Source: Saccharomycopsis fibuligera x Saccharomycopsis cf. fibuligera
Lineage: Eukaryota > Ascomycota > Saccharomycetes > Ascoideales > Saccharomycopsidaceae
Length of the DNA stretch: 64,000 nucleotides
Reading direction: 5' to 3'
Assembly: GCA_001936135.1 (NCBI GenBank)
Contig: CP012818.1
Span: 372,001 to 436,000, forward strand
Below, piece by piece: positions 39,001 to 48,266 of this stretch. The position numbers and the translations under genes are program-made. Positions within the stretch are counted from its first letter, which is position 1. Each line of letters starts with the position of its first letter. The notes beneath the pieces are model-generated. The model was not told the origin of the DNA. It worked only from the letters and a program-made list of their open reading frames with translations, and searched no databases.

Positions 39001-42000
39001 GGAACAGCAGTCTTATCATTGCTGTATTGATCAGCCAATAATTTTTCAATCAATCCGTTGTTAATATTGTCCAATAATTCCTTGATTGGTTCATTAACCT
39101 TGTTGGTGAATTGAGCAGCAACTGGACCATGCAAGATACATGTTCTTTGAATGTCTCTGTCTGGAACAAAGTTCAAGTTTTGACATTGGAACAAAGAATC
39201 CTTCTTGAAGTAAGTTTCGAATCTTTCATCAAGAACTGGAATGAAAGGAACTGGTTTTTGCATTGGGTTAGCGCATAACTTCAAAAAGTAGTTGTTGTCA
39301 TAAGCATTAACCAATTGCTTGATGGAGTCTGGGTATTCAGCATCAAGCTTGTCCAAGACTTGAACTGGAGAAGCTTTCAACTCATTGAAGGACAAAATAG
39401 ATTCAGTTTCTTTACCAACAAATCTTTCTTCAATTCTGCTCAACCAAGAATACAACAAATTGAGCAAAGATGGATCCAACCATTCAGTGTGGCCTTTACC
39501 GTTGTCATAATAAAGGAATTCCAAAAGTCTTCTAGAGATTTCAGCATAGGTCATATCTTTAACATCACAAGGGCCTTTAGCATTCTTACCAAACCATGGT
39601 CTTTGGAAATCCTTGTTCAATCTTTCAATGAGCTTAGCCTTGTTAAGTAACAATTTCTTAACCATATCCTTTGGTTTCAAAGAGAAGTAATCCTTATCAA
39701 TTTCAGCCCATAATTGAACACCTCTGGTAGCAACCTTGTGGATTGGTTCACCCATTTCGGATCTAACAGTAATAATACCACCAGTTGCCTTTTTGTAGGT
39801 ACCCTCCCATTGGCTATCTGGAACACCTGGGGAAGAAGCAATCAATTCTTTACCTTCAACACTCAACTTGGTTTCCTTAGCAATCATAACTCTAGAACCA
39901 AACAAGAAACCGTCAAATGGCATTGGTGGGTAGTTGAATTCGGTGGACCATTTACCAGTCAAGTATGGGTAGGTGTCATCAGAAGAGCCGAAACCAGAAC
40001 CAGCAACCAAGATAATGTTGCTGCAACGTCTAATGCTAGAGTAAGTAGACAAGATTGGTTGATGGAAATCTTCAAAAGAGTGGTGACCACCACCTCTACC
40101 AGCAGTCCACTGCAAAACGATTGGGAAAGTCGGATGAGCCTTTGCAATAGCAATAACTTGGTGAATAGCATCAACAGAACCTGGTTTCAAGCCCAAGTGG
40201 GTCAATCCCAAAGTCTCAATGTATTCAGAGGCAACTTCAATAGATGGAACACCTGCACCAATGGTCAAGGATTGGATTGGGAAGTTGTTGTCTCTCAAGG
40301 TCTTGATCAATGGAATACCCCATTGCAACATTCTTGGGTTAACGTAAATCAAGTTAATGCCAATACCTGTACCTGGCTTGACGCTATTGGCAACTTGTCT
40401 AAGAGCTTTTTCAAAACCTTTTGGTTCAAAGTAACCACCACCAGCAATTTCGATGTGATAACCGGCATTCAAAGTAGCAGCAACAAATTCAGGATCAACA
40501 GTGGATGGAGTCATACCAGGAACAATCAATGGAGCTCTACCCAAAAGTTTGGAAAATTTAGTATTGAGGTAAATTTCATTGGTCTTAGAATTCTTGATCA
40601 ATGTTGGTCTAAACTCGTTCAACCAGTTACTAGCAAACTTGACATTAGCTGGGTTGTTGTCAAAGATTTCTTGCTTGAAACCAAACTCGTCATCCGGATT
40701 GATGTCCAAAGTACCAGCAATGATAATTCTGACACCAGTGCCTTCCTTGTTGTAGTGAGTCAAAGCACCAATACCAGAAGCCCCACCTGGACCGAAATCG
40801 AGAACATGAGTAGCGGTGATTTGGTTACAAGCGGTTTCCCAGTTAACTGGCAAGTTGGTGATCAAATGAACAGCTCTTTTCAAGATGGAACCCTCGGTGT
40901 AATCTCTCAAGTCTTGGCCAGTGTGGAAGTCAATGACTGGGATCTTGAGGTCAGTGTTCAAGAATTCGATATTGTTCTTGTCAAAATCTTCTTCAATCAA
41001 ATCGTTAGCATCATTCAACAAGTGAGAATGGAATGGTGAAAGAATAGACAAAAATCTGTTAGAAAAGTTCAATTTTCTTTCACTGAATGGGATTCTGGAT
41101 TGTTCCAAACCAGATGGAGCCTTGGCTTTTCTAAGGGCCAAGTTCAAACCGTACAAGGATTGAGGAGGACCAGAAACCACCAAGTTTCTAGCGCCGTTAA
41201 CAAGAGAGATAACAACGTGTTTTTCTTCAGGCAAGTGGGAGTTGGTCTTGTCGATGAAAGTTTGCACTTGTTCTTGAGACAAGTCTCTGATAGACAACAT
41301 TGGGGTTGGTTTACCTTCATTGTTTTCAATAGAGTCCTGGAAGATAGAAGGTGGCAAAGAGTGGTTTGGGTAAACTTGAGAACATCTCAAACCAACAAAG
41401 AACAAGGCGCTAATAGCCTTCAAGGAAGCATCGATAAAAGAAGTCCATGAGTCTGAAGCAGAAATGGCAATAGCGGTAATAATACCCTGGGAGTGACCAG
41501 TAGTACCCTTCAAGTGGGACTTCAACTCACCTGGGGTCAATCCCAAGATTTTAGCAGTAACAGCAAAGTGAAGAATTTGGATAACGCAAATCAAAGGACA
41601 AGAAATGTTAACAGAAAGTAAGTAATCTTCATCGGGAATAGAGTCTGGGTTGTTCAACCATCCGAGCAAGTCAAAACCCTGAGAAAAGTTGTTTTTTGAG
41701 TTTGGAGTGATGGCTAACAAGTTTGCCAACTTGTCGTTAATGGATTTAACCAAGTCGCCAACCAACGGGTTGTATATGTCGTAGATTTCTCTTAACTCAT
41801 CAAAGTAGTCATTTCTACCTTGACCGCCAAAGATGGCGAATATCTTGACCTTGTTATTCTGGTACAAGGCAGAAACGGTTCTCTTGAACGGCGAGTTCAA
41901 AATGTATTTAGCCTTGATGTAATTTTTGATTAAATTCTTGACTTTGGACAAGGAAGTGGTGGTATTTTTTGGATCGGAAAGCAACTCGGCAGCCAAAGAA

Positions 42001-42311
42001 TGAATATCCTTGGCGTTGTTGTTCAAGTAGTTTGTCTCAAATTCGTTTACGGCCAACGTTAAGACATTGTCGAAAAGACCGGTAACATTTGGGTCCACGA
42101 GATCGGCGGCGTAGCCCAAGAATTTGGCCAACAACTCAGCAGAAGTGGAAGGCTCATTTTCATCAGCAAAGTTTTCAGTTGGCTGAGGCAAGGACTTGAT
42201 GAACTGGTCCTTCAACTGAGTGGCGGCAAAGTAAGCGGTGGTTGGGATGAGAAAGCTGGTTTCTATGGAACCGTGGGAGAGATCAAACGGTCTGATTGAA
42301 GGGCTGGCCAT
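36081..42311 (-). CDS. FAS1: Fatty acid synthase beta subunit
   Basis: The 2076-residue beta subunit of the cytosolic FAS dodecamer, which makes palmitoyl- and stearoyl-CoA together with the alpha subunit (FAS2, not in this window). Domains in order: acetyltransferase with GHSQG near 272; FMN enoyl reductase (APLIVPGMTPSTVDPEFVAA and IEIAGGGYF near 600-625); a dehydratase region with a MaoC hot-dog block (SGDYNPIHVSPIF and THGMYTSASVRA near 1580-1610); and malonyl/palmitoyl transferase with GHSLG near 1832. Length compares well with the S. cerevisiae protein (2051). The start is ATG at 42311. A 45-base CT repeat lies 23 bp upstream of it on the coding strand. Codon use is strongly biased, as expected for a highly expressed gene, and leaves long spurious frames on the other strand. 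Confidence 0.98.
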   Translation of the reverse strand: MASPSIRPFDLSHGSIETSFLIPTTAYFAATQLKDQFIKSLPQPTENFADENEPSTSAELLAKFLGYAADLVDPNVTGLFDNVLTLAVNEFETNYLNNNAKDIHSLAAELLSDPKNTTTSLSKVKNLIKNYIKAKYILNSPFKRTVSALYQNNKVKIFAIFGGQGRNDYFDELREIYDIYNPLVGDLVKSINDKLANLLAITPNSKNNFSQGFDLLGWLNNPDSIPDEDYLLSVNISCPLICVIQILHFAVTAKILGLTPGELKSHLKGTTGHSQGIITAIAISASDSWTSFIDASLKAISALFFVGLRCSQVYPNHSLPPSIFQDSIENNEGKPTPMLSIRDLSQEQVQTFIDKTNSHLPEEKHVVISLVNGARNLVVSGPPQSLYGLNLALRKAKAPSGLEQSRIPFSERKLNFSNRFLSILSPFHSHLLNDANDLIEEDFDKNNIEFLNTDLKIPVIDFHTGQDLRDYTEGSILKRAVHLITNLPVNWETACNQITATHVLDFGPGGASGIGALTHYNKEGTGVRIIIAGTLDINPDDEFGFKQEIFDNNPANVKFASNWLNEFRPTLIKNSKTNEIYLNTKFSKLLGRAPLIVPGMTPSTVDPEFVAATLNAGYHIEIAGGGYFEPKGFEKALRQVANSVKPGTGIGINLIYVNPRMLQWGIPLIKTLRDNNFPIQSLTIGAGVPSIEVASEYIETLGLTHLGLKPGSVDAIHQVIAIAKAHPTFPIVLQWTAGRGGGHHSFEDFHQPILSTYSSIRRCSNIILVAGSGFGSSDDTYPYLTGKWSTEFNYPPMPFDGFLFGSRVMIAKETKLSVEGKELIASSPGVPDSQWEGTYKKATGGIITVRSEMGEPIHKVATRGVQLWAEIDKDYFSLKPKDMVKKLLLNKAKLIERLNKDFQRPWFGKNAKGPCDVKDMTYAEISRRLLEFLYYDNGKGHTEWLDPSLLNLLYSWLSRIEERFVGKETESILSFNELKASPVQVLDKLDAEYPDSIKQLVNAYDNNYFLKLCANPMQKPVPFIPVLDERFETYFKKDSLFQCQNLNFVPDRDIQRTCILHGPVAAQFTNKVNEPIKELLDNINNGLIEKLLADQYSNDKTAVPAEEYFGGVEPNVSINASEVSSDLKVEVSTDKIIYKLGENVPPKDKHDAWFQLLAGGVKNWRYAFLTSKYFVQGIDYIDNPFKSLIEPFAHAIVEIEHPKNATRTVIRLLDGSVQNSKPKILIEVKLLSDGKTIELLLFTHRNHDKGLLPLQLLYTYNSADGFAPILENIDDRNDRIKQFYWKLWFGEADKYVDDFNIRSAVYGNQYTINQKAIAEFAHIVKNKNDYCKTHAPMDFAIVIGWERIMKAVFHKKIDGDLLKLVHLSNSFITKSGAAPLKIGDVVNTKSEVVSIINKPTGKQVRVLGTIFRVDANGKEGEAVLEVVSEFFYRGVYTDFENTFDKIVEKPVKVAFKSLKDVAVLKSKDWAHFNEEEVDILGETLTFECETEVAYKNEKIFSSVRTTGKILLELPTKEIKQIGEVDYEAAESYGNPVLDYLSRNGTSIEETKLFDAPITIASSESINSIHLPGSNEPYALVSGDYNPIHVSPIFAKYANLPGTITHGMYTSASVRALVELWGADNVAERIKAYKANFTAMVLPGTELTTELEHIGMVNGRKIVKITTKNAETDELVLDAQAEISQPFSTYLFTGQGSQEQNMGMDLYKSSAIAKDVWDRADSHLLKQYGFSILDIVKNNPKALTVHFGGVTGRAIRKNYTSMTFETIDHNGNLKSERIFKEITNKTKSYTFKSPTGLLSATQFTQPALTLMEKAAFEDLKSKGLVPENCVFAGHSLGEYSALASLGDVMPIESLVEVVFYRGMTMQVAVERDELGRSNYGMIACNPTRISKTFNDAALRFVVEAIAKRTNWLLEIVNYNVENQQYVAAGDLRALDTLTNVLNVFKLKKIDIIKLQEQLPVEKIAEYLNDITDEVSKQSVAKPQPIDLQRGFACIPLKGISVPFHSSYLRGGVQPFKKFLLKKIPQKALKVDNLVNKYIPNLTARPFEVTKDYFEEVYKLTGSEKIKQVLENWESYQN

Positions 42312-42331
42312 TGTAAATATTATATTGAGTT

Positions 42332-42382
<51 letters not shown>

Positions 42383-44282
42383 AAACGAGTTGATGAGCGT
42401 TTGTTGGGGAAATATAGGTTTGTTTATTGAGAATTTGATACAATTTTTATTCTGCGGTATTAAGAGAATCTGTTCCTGGATATTGACAATAGCGCTAATC
42501 AGAAAAAAATATATTTAGCGCCCACGGGAAATTTCAAAGATGCCTGGCGGGATAGAGAGAGATGGAGAGAGATAATATGGTACGGCAACCGGCACTTATG
42601 GAACTCGTGGGAAGGTCAATGGAGGATAGAGGATAGAATGAATATGAAATACAGAAAGAAGAAAGAGAAACAAGCGAAGGATGGGCGTGGGCAGCGGAAG
42701 TGTTTTATTGGAATTTTTTTTTTTTTTTTTTTATTTTTTTTTGTTGTAGCTTTAGCAGCAGCGGAGGACGCTTGTATGGGCGGGAAGGGAGAGCGATACA
42801 GTGCGAGCGAATGTAAGGGAGCGAGCGAATGTAAGTGTGGATGGCGGTGTTTTACTTTTTTTTGTTGATAGCGATGGCGTTTTTTTGTTGGGCGGCTGGT
42901 GTTGGGAGCTCCTAGCAGAAAACAGAAAGCGGACAGCAAGGGTCAGGGAATATCAGTGCCACTACTGCCGCTGCCGCTACTATCACCATCACCACTACCA
43001 CCACTATCGCTGCCACCACCACAGCGAGGACAGGGTTCAACAGCACAACACTACAATAGCCGCTGACGGGATCAGGACTTTGCTGGCCAGGATGGAGCTG
43101 TCTGTGTAGATGGTGATCGTGGTTGTGCTACGTGTAACTTGTCCTACGTTCTGCACGCACGCACGCACGCTCCACCAGCCACCAGCCACCGCCCATCAGC
43201 CATCAGCCATCAGCTATCAGTCACCAGCCACACAGATGGGCGGGCGCCACGAGCCCTGGCCACCAACAGTTTCTGCTCAACACGAAATCAGAAACTCAAA
43301 ACAAAACAAAATAAATTAAACAAAGTAAATAAAAAAACAAAGCCAACGCTTACTCAGCGCTGACCACCTTCCATCCGGATACCCACACCAGCCTCATATC
43401 TCACCAGCCACAGCGTGCCAGACTAGCACAGGATTAATCATCTGCCATCCCTGGCAGATTCTGCATTCTCTCAATTTGTCTCACTCAACCGAAGTGCGAA
43501 TCCCAAAAGTTGGCTTCGCTCAGCACCAGCATTCGGCTCCCTTCTTTTTGGGTGCCCATTGTTCAACAGCTGGGCCACTTTCTGCTGGGCCAGGCTCACT
43601 TGCTGTCGACAGACACAACAAAGTGCCAGCCAGCTGTTGTCGTAGACAAGAACAGCCCTTATTATCATCAACGAGCTTTGGCTGAAGCCTATATTGGTGC
43701 AGTCTGCGGTTTACAGACCGGTATGTAGAGGCTAGTCTGGTGTATGCCATCATTGGTTTCCTTTGCGGTATATTCTGCGCACTAAGCCAGCCGATTTGAC
43801 ATGGTTTGACATGGTATGTGCACACCTTGCGAGTTGCTTCGCGGCCAGTTGCATTCACTAACGCAACCAACCTGAATTTCAGCTAATCTAATCGATTTGA
43901 TCCGCAATGTTTTTCCCTGTTTTTAATTATAATTTTTGGTTTCTTGTGCTGTGTTGTATCAATCATCATGTACCATGCGTCAAAACAACCATTGTTGCGC
44001 TTGAGGTTTGTTTTACGACATTCCATCTTTTCGGCGTGGTCATAGTGAATGTGTTACTTATCACTTATCGGCAACTCAAAACACCCACGTTAGACTTCTA
44101 GTATTGCAACATTTCATATGTTATGATCACACAATGAGTCCAGGTCCGATCTCAAAAGATAAGCTTTTTCCGTAAAGGTTTTTCTCTAGTATTTAATTTC
44201 AAACCAGTAAACTTACATCCAGCAGCCATACAAATACTCAGCAAACACCAAGAAGCTAAAGAAAACGCAAAAAAATCAATTT
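42312..44282. repeat. FAS1 upstream region with (GA)n and CAGCCA repeats
   Basis: About 2 kb without a recognisable gene. A pure GA run (42335-42379) lies just upstream of the FAS1 ATG. A T tract lies at about 42718-42732. A GC-rich patch with Cys/His-like triplets (CACCAC, GCTGCC) lies at 42960-43030. A degenerate 7-base CAGCCAY repeat fills 43172-43231. Open frames at 43.1-43.9 kb overlap each other on both strands and look spurious. Confidence 0.6.
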
Positions 44283-44355
44283 TGGACGAGTTGGGAATCG
44301 AACCCAAGACCTCTCCCATGCTAAGGGAGCGCGCTACCAACTACGCCACACGCCC
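44283..44355 (-). tRNA. tRNA-Ala (AGC)
   Basis: The minus strand gives a 73-nt cloverleaf: acceptor GGGCGTG / CTCGTCC with the U-U mismatch also present in the classic yeast alanine tRNA, discriminator A, A box TGGCGTAGTTGG and B box GGTTCGATTCC. The anticodon loop TTAGCAT gives AGC. There is no intron. An LTR starts 12 bp beyond its 5' end. Confidence 0.95.
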
Positions 44356-44367
44356 AGTTATTGGCGT

Positions 44368-44601
44368 TGTTGGCTAACATTTCTTTCTGTGTTCGCCTTC
44401 CTGATCAATTTGTGTTCACAACCGTCGAGATGAGCAGCACCCCTGCTCGTTGTCCAAGATTTTGTATAAAGGTCGGCAATGTGTTCATTTGAAGTGTGTG
44501 TATATTGTGGCGGGCAGAATAAATTATAAGCCAAAATACCCATCTAACCACTCATGACTACCTTCCAAAACAGAATCCAGTAGTTCAGTAGGAAATAACA
44601 C
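44368..44601 (+). mobile_element. Solo LTR, diverged variant (copy 3)
   Basis: Starts TGTTGGCTAACATTTC, 12 bp upstream of tRNA-Ala. It shares TGTGTTCGCCTTCCTGATCA, TTCACAACCGTC, TTGTATAAAGGTCGGC and GGGCAGAATAAA with the other LTRs. Its 3' part (CCTTCCAAAACAGAATCCAG) matches the copy at 18566 rather than those at 7281 and 45442, so two subfamilies are present. The right end is approximate; no clean CAACA end or target duplication remains. The complement carries an ATG frame starting MGILAYNLF at 44543. Confidence 0.8.
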
Positions 44602-44639
44602 ATTGTTAAAAAAACACAATCAGGCTGTTTTGGTTTTAA

Positions 44640-45074
44640 GTAAGAACGTACAAACCCAATTCAAACACCTTTGAAAAGGTATTACGAATGGAAATATGTT
44701 CTGGCACCCTTTGGCTTCAGTGTTCATTATACGTAGCAGTGGAGCTTGGAGTGCTGTTCTTGAAAAAAAAGATATTTTACTATTCTCAAGCCAGTTGGCA
44801 AGGCCCTGAAGATTTGTCACGTAAAAGACATAAGCAAAGTTCGTGTGAGAACGTTGCCAACAAACGAATGGAGCATTTTTTGATCAAATGCCCTGCAGCA
44901 CAAGCATTTGGGAAAAAACTAAATTTACAATACTGTCGGAGCTTTTACTTATTTAAGTTTCCCCTACATGATAACAATTGAACTTTGCTGTGTATGCTGT
45001 ATAGATCAATTTTTAAAATTCTATTTTCTACCTTTTGTATATGGTTAATAAATCCACCTTGTATGTGAAAAAAA
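44640..45074 (+). mobile_element. LINE-like 3' end relic (copy 2)
   Basis: A 5'-truncated, decayed element. A frame ending at 44981 contains NKRMEHFLIKCPAAQAFGKKL, with the H-x4-C spacing and EHF..CP pattern seen at the C-terminus of L1-like (Zorro-type) ORF2 proteins. A 3' untranslated-like stretch follows, shared with 7755-7935, and ends in a short A run (45068-45074). The upstream boundary is not defined and the zinc-knuckle region is incomplete (one Cys of the CxxC pair is not seen). It sits directly after an LTR, as does copy 1. Confidence 0.5.
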
Positions 45075-45343
45075 TAACATTGCTGGTTGTGTTATGGCCT
45101 GCTTATAGGGAGCTAATTTCCTCTCCAGCTTTAATACGATCGTGCTCTGGATATTATCCTCCGACATTGGTCCAGGGAAGCGTCTGTCAGCGAGAAACTA
45201 GACCGTTACGGTAACATCACTCGGTGACACCTTAGAGTTGTGACAAGAGAGTGATAAACTAAAGAATCGTAGGTGTCCAATGAATGAGAAAATAAAGACC
45301 CAAATATCAGAAACAACAAAAAAACACCAAAAAAGAAAGGAAT

Positions 45344-45430
45344 TGACATGGACAGGAATTGAACCTGCAGCCCTTCGATGGCACGGTAAATTAACTGGAG
45401 TCGAAAGCTCTACCATTGAGCCACCACATC
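45344..45430 (-). tRNA. tRNA-Trp (CCA) with a 15-nt intron
   Basis: The minus strand reads acceptor GATGTGG / CCATGTC with two G-U pairs, discriminator A, A box GTGGCTCAATGG and B box GGTTCAATTCC. The anticodon stem TTCGA / TCGAA encloses CTCCA plus the intron that begins GTTAATTTACC. The total of 87 nt minus a 72-nt mature tRNA leaves 15 nt. Yeast tRNA-Trp genes typically carry an intron at this place. An LTR lies 11 bp beyond the 5' end. Confidence 0.92.
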
Positions 45431-45441
45431 ATCCTTATTTT

Positions 45442-45683
45442 TGTTGTGTTTAAATAAGGGTTAGTTCTCTACTAAGTATTTTAAACACGTTTTTTTATGG
45501 TTATTATCGTTATCGATGGGTATATCGGCTTCTCGTTTATTCCGCCCATCTCTATATACACAAGTTAAAAGGAACACGTCGCCGACCTTTATACAAGATT
45601 TTCGACCTTCAAAGGCACCTTCTGACGGTTGTGAATACAGACTGATCAGGAATGCGAACACAACGAAGGAAATGTTCGCAACA
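45442..45683 (-). mobile_element. Solo LTR with target-site duplication (copy 2)
   Basis: A 242-bp element on the minus strand, from TGTTGCGAACATTTCC to ACACAACA. It is almost identical to 7281-7513; the main difference is about 10 extra bases in an A-rich spot. A perfect 5-bp target-site duplication ATTTT flanks it (45437-45441 and 45684-45688), so it is a clean and fairly recent solo LTR. Its 3' end faces tRNA-Trp, 11 bp away. Its complement has an ATG frame from 45516 starting MGISASRLF. Confidence 0.88.
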
Positions 45684-47086
45684 ATTTTTTTATTTTATGA
45701 ATGGCCTATGTCGGGATCCTTTTTAATTGAAGGAGCTTTTTTTTCTTTGAATTTCATTTTTATTTTACACTGCTCTCTTCTTTTTCCTCTTTCTTTTTTC
45801 TTTCTTTTCTACAGATAACATATTACATACTCAGTTTAGTTCAGTTGTTACTATGCAGGGAACCTAAATGCAAAAAATTTACGTTGCTGTTAGCTGTAAT
45901 GTGTGAAAATGTGATCCCGTTTCACGTAGCAATTAAGAGTCATATTGGTCAACTTTATCGCACGGCACGAAGTAGTATGAACTACAGTAGTCGCTCAGAG
46001 CTTTGTGAGCTCAAAAAAGTTCAATTGCACTTACAGTGACTAATAGCAACAGTAGTAGTAACAACACTAGTAACTAGTAACAGCAGCAAGGTTGTACTAT
46101 TTAATAAAATTTATAGTTATAGCCAAACAGTAAAAAGTATGATATTTGACAAAATAGAAAGATAAATTAAAATACAAGATATTGAACAACAACAAAAAAA
46201 GTAGACAAAATATAATTTCAAAATTCAAAAATAAAAAGAAACAAAAAGCAAAAAAAAAAAAACCAGCATCCCACCATGACCAACAATAACTAATGACAGT
46301 AACAATAGACATAAAATGATGTTGTTTAAGACCAAAAAAAGAAAGATGACAAAAATTGACAGTAATTTAGAACAAGCGTCGTACCGTATCGAACCAACTA
46401 AATGGACCCTCGTGAAACATATAGAAAACAAAAAGCAGAAGCAGCAGTTCAGCGATGCAGCGCAGTGAGTAATGACCATGACAAGTGTAGTAATTCAACA
46501 AAACCAAAAACTGGGGTGTAAAAAAAAAAAAGGAGAAAAACGACAATTACCAACCCACCAATAACAAACAAACAATATTAGATCAGATAGAACATAAGAC
46601 AAATGAAGAATTAAAACATAAGTAACATAAAATAAGAACGGCAATACCTTCCAACGAAAACTAAACAAAAATAAGCAAGCAAGCAGGTAGGCAAGAAGCC
46701 ACTCGCTAAATATAAAGTAGAAAAAAATCAGGCCGCACATTGTTGATCCTGATAATTATGATAATGATAATGACAATGACAAATGACAATAATTACGATA
46801 CTGACAAAGATCTTAGTGATGCAAGCAAAATAATAATGTGATCAACAAACTCATTCTATCTCCATTTTTTTTTCTATTTTCTTCAAAAGCTTTACAATTT
46901 TCCTCCTTTTTTTTTGAAATATTTTTGATATTCTTCATAGAGTCCCCGTTTCCCATAATCAAAAGTCCTGATCATGATGTACGCACCGCACCCCATACAA
47001 ACTGAGAGTAGTCAAACCATTATTGGAGGGTCCTAAATTCACCGTAGCAAAGAGCTAAGCGGTTTACATAGACATTCACAGGTACT
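45684..47086. other. Non-coding AT-rich region downstream of the Asn-rich gene
   Basis: About 1.4 kb with mostly A-rich sequence and short hydrophobic frames that look spurious. It holds the 3' flank of the Asn-rich protein gene. No gene, repeat element or RNA recognised. Confidence 0.55.
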
Positions 47087-47655
47087 TCATTTAGTAAACC
47101 CGCTGTCGACTCTCAATCCAGTACTAGGGTTCACAATCTCGATAATTTTCTTAGCCCGGGGAGTGGAAGGTCCATTTGCGCTTCCACCACCAACAGAGAC
47201 AGTAGTAGTGTTGATAGTACTTTCGGCACCGTTAGCTAATCTGCGAGGCGAGGTCTTTGGCGAGAATGTAGCACTCTTGTATGGATTGAACTTGTATTGC
47301 TTGTGGTTAGGGTTAGCAGAAGCAGATGAGGGCATGTAGTAGTAGTTACTTTCACTGTAGTATTCGTACCCCCCGGTTGGATTGTTGTGGCCGCTCGTAT
47401 TGATGTGACTGTTGATTGGGCTGCCTTGCACAATGTTGCTGTTGCTTGCAATGACCAAGTCAGGTACAAACTCAAAATCGTCATCTAGGTCAAATCCCTT
47501 AGATGCAAAGTACTGGCTTCTGCTGGGAGACGAAGATAAGCTCAAGCTGTTGCTTTGGAACGCATTGTTGAAGGACCCATTGCTTGAGTATGAGCCGAGG
47601 GAACCAAGGGAACCAACTGAGTGTGCAGAAGAAGTGGAAACTGGACTTCCCATTA

Positions 47656-47704
<49 letters not shown>

Positions 47705-48094
47705 GGACATGATGGAGTTGGGGTTGATATTGATGGCGTTGATAACGTTATTGGAGGCCAAATGGGGCGAGACTTTGGCATATGAATTAGTGTTATTGGA
47801 AAGGTGGATGTTTGAGCTTGGGGGAGTGGACAATATTTGGTTGTTCATGATGCTGCTGTTGTTGATGCTGATGTTGTTATTGTTGTTGTTGTTTATATTG
47901 CTGTGCGCATCGAGATAAGCGGAAGAAAACGTAGGGGAAGGTTGACAGTTGTAGTAGCTGTTATGGTTGTTGTAGCTCGAGTAGTTACTGTTATAATTGT
48001 TGTTATAGCTGTTGTTATAGGTATTGCTATAAGTGTTGTAGATGTTGTTAGCAAGAGTAGGGGATGATGTGGCTGGGTACTGAGGTTGCATCAT
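47087..48094 (-). CDS. Asn-rich protein of unknown function
   Basis: A 335-residue frame beginning with two ATG codons (48094). It is dominated by Asn, Ser and Tyr: a Tyr/Asn-rich N-terminus with repeated YNN/YNS units (about 18-50), a pure Asn run of about 16 residues (about 131-147), and Ser-rich stretches. Two short ordered pieces stand out: FDLDDDFEFVPDLVIAS near 200, and a C-terminal AKKIIEIVNPSTGLRVDSGF. The IVNPxTG motif resembles short motifs in fungal translation and mRNA-binding proteins, but I cannot assign a family. Composition suggests a disordered, prion-like protein. The gene is divergent from the GCR1_C factor at 51920 across a 3.8-kb intergenic region and has four tandem GATA-like sites in its promoter. 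Confidence 0.75.
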
Positions 48095-48219
48095 GGCCGC
48101 GGGCAGTTGATATTTATAATATGGGAATCTTGTTTCTTTTCCTTTATTCTATTGAATAGCTGGAATTTGCCCTGTAAACCTTATTTTGCTGGTCACTGGA
48201 CTGCAAAAAGAAAAAAGGC

Positions 48220-48266
48220 GATGAGATAACGGATGAGATAACGGATGAGATAACGGATGAGATAGC
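48220..48266. repeat. Four tandem 12-bp GATGAGATAACG units
   Basis: GATGAGATAACG is repeated exactly three times from 48220, followed by GATGAGATAGC. Each unit contains a GATA core. It lies 126-172 bp upstream of the Asn-rich gene start. It could be a binding array for a GATA or PAC-type factor; this is inference. Confidence 0.7.

Noticed and set aside
39714-41039. 441-codon open frame on the plus strand
   Set aside because: It lies wholly antisense to the FAS1 coding sequence. Highly biased codon use there removes stops on the complement. No family motifs.
43471-43870. Overlapping frames on both strands upstream of FAS1
   Set aside because: They mutually overlap, lack motifs and have short-repeat composition.
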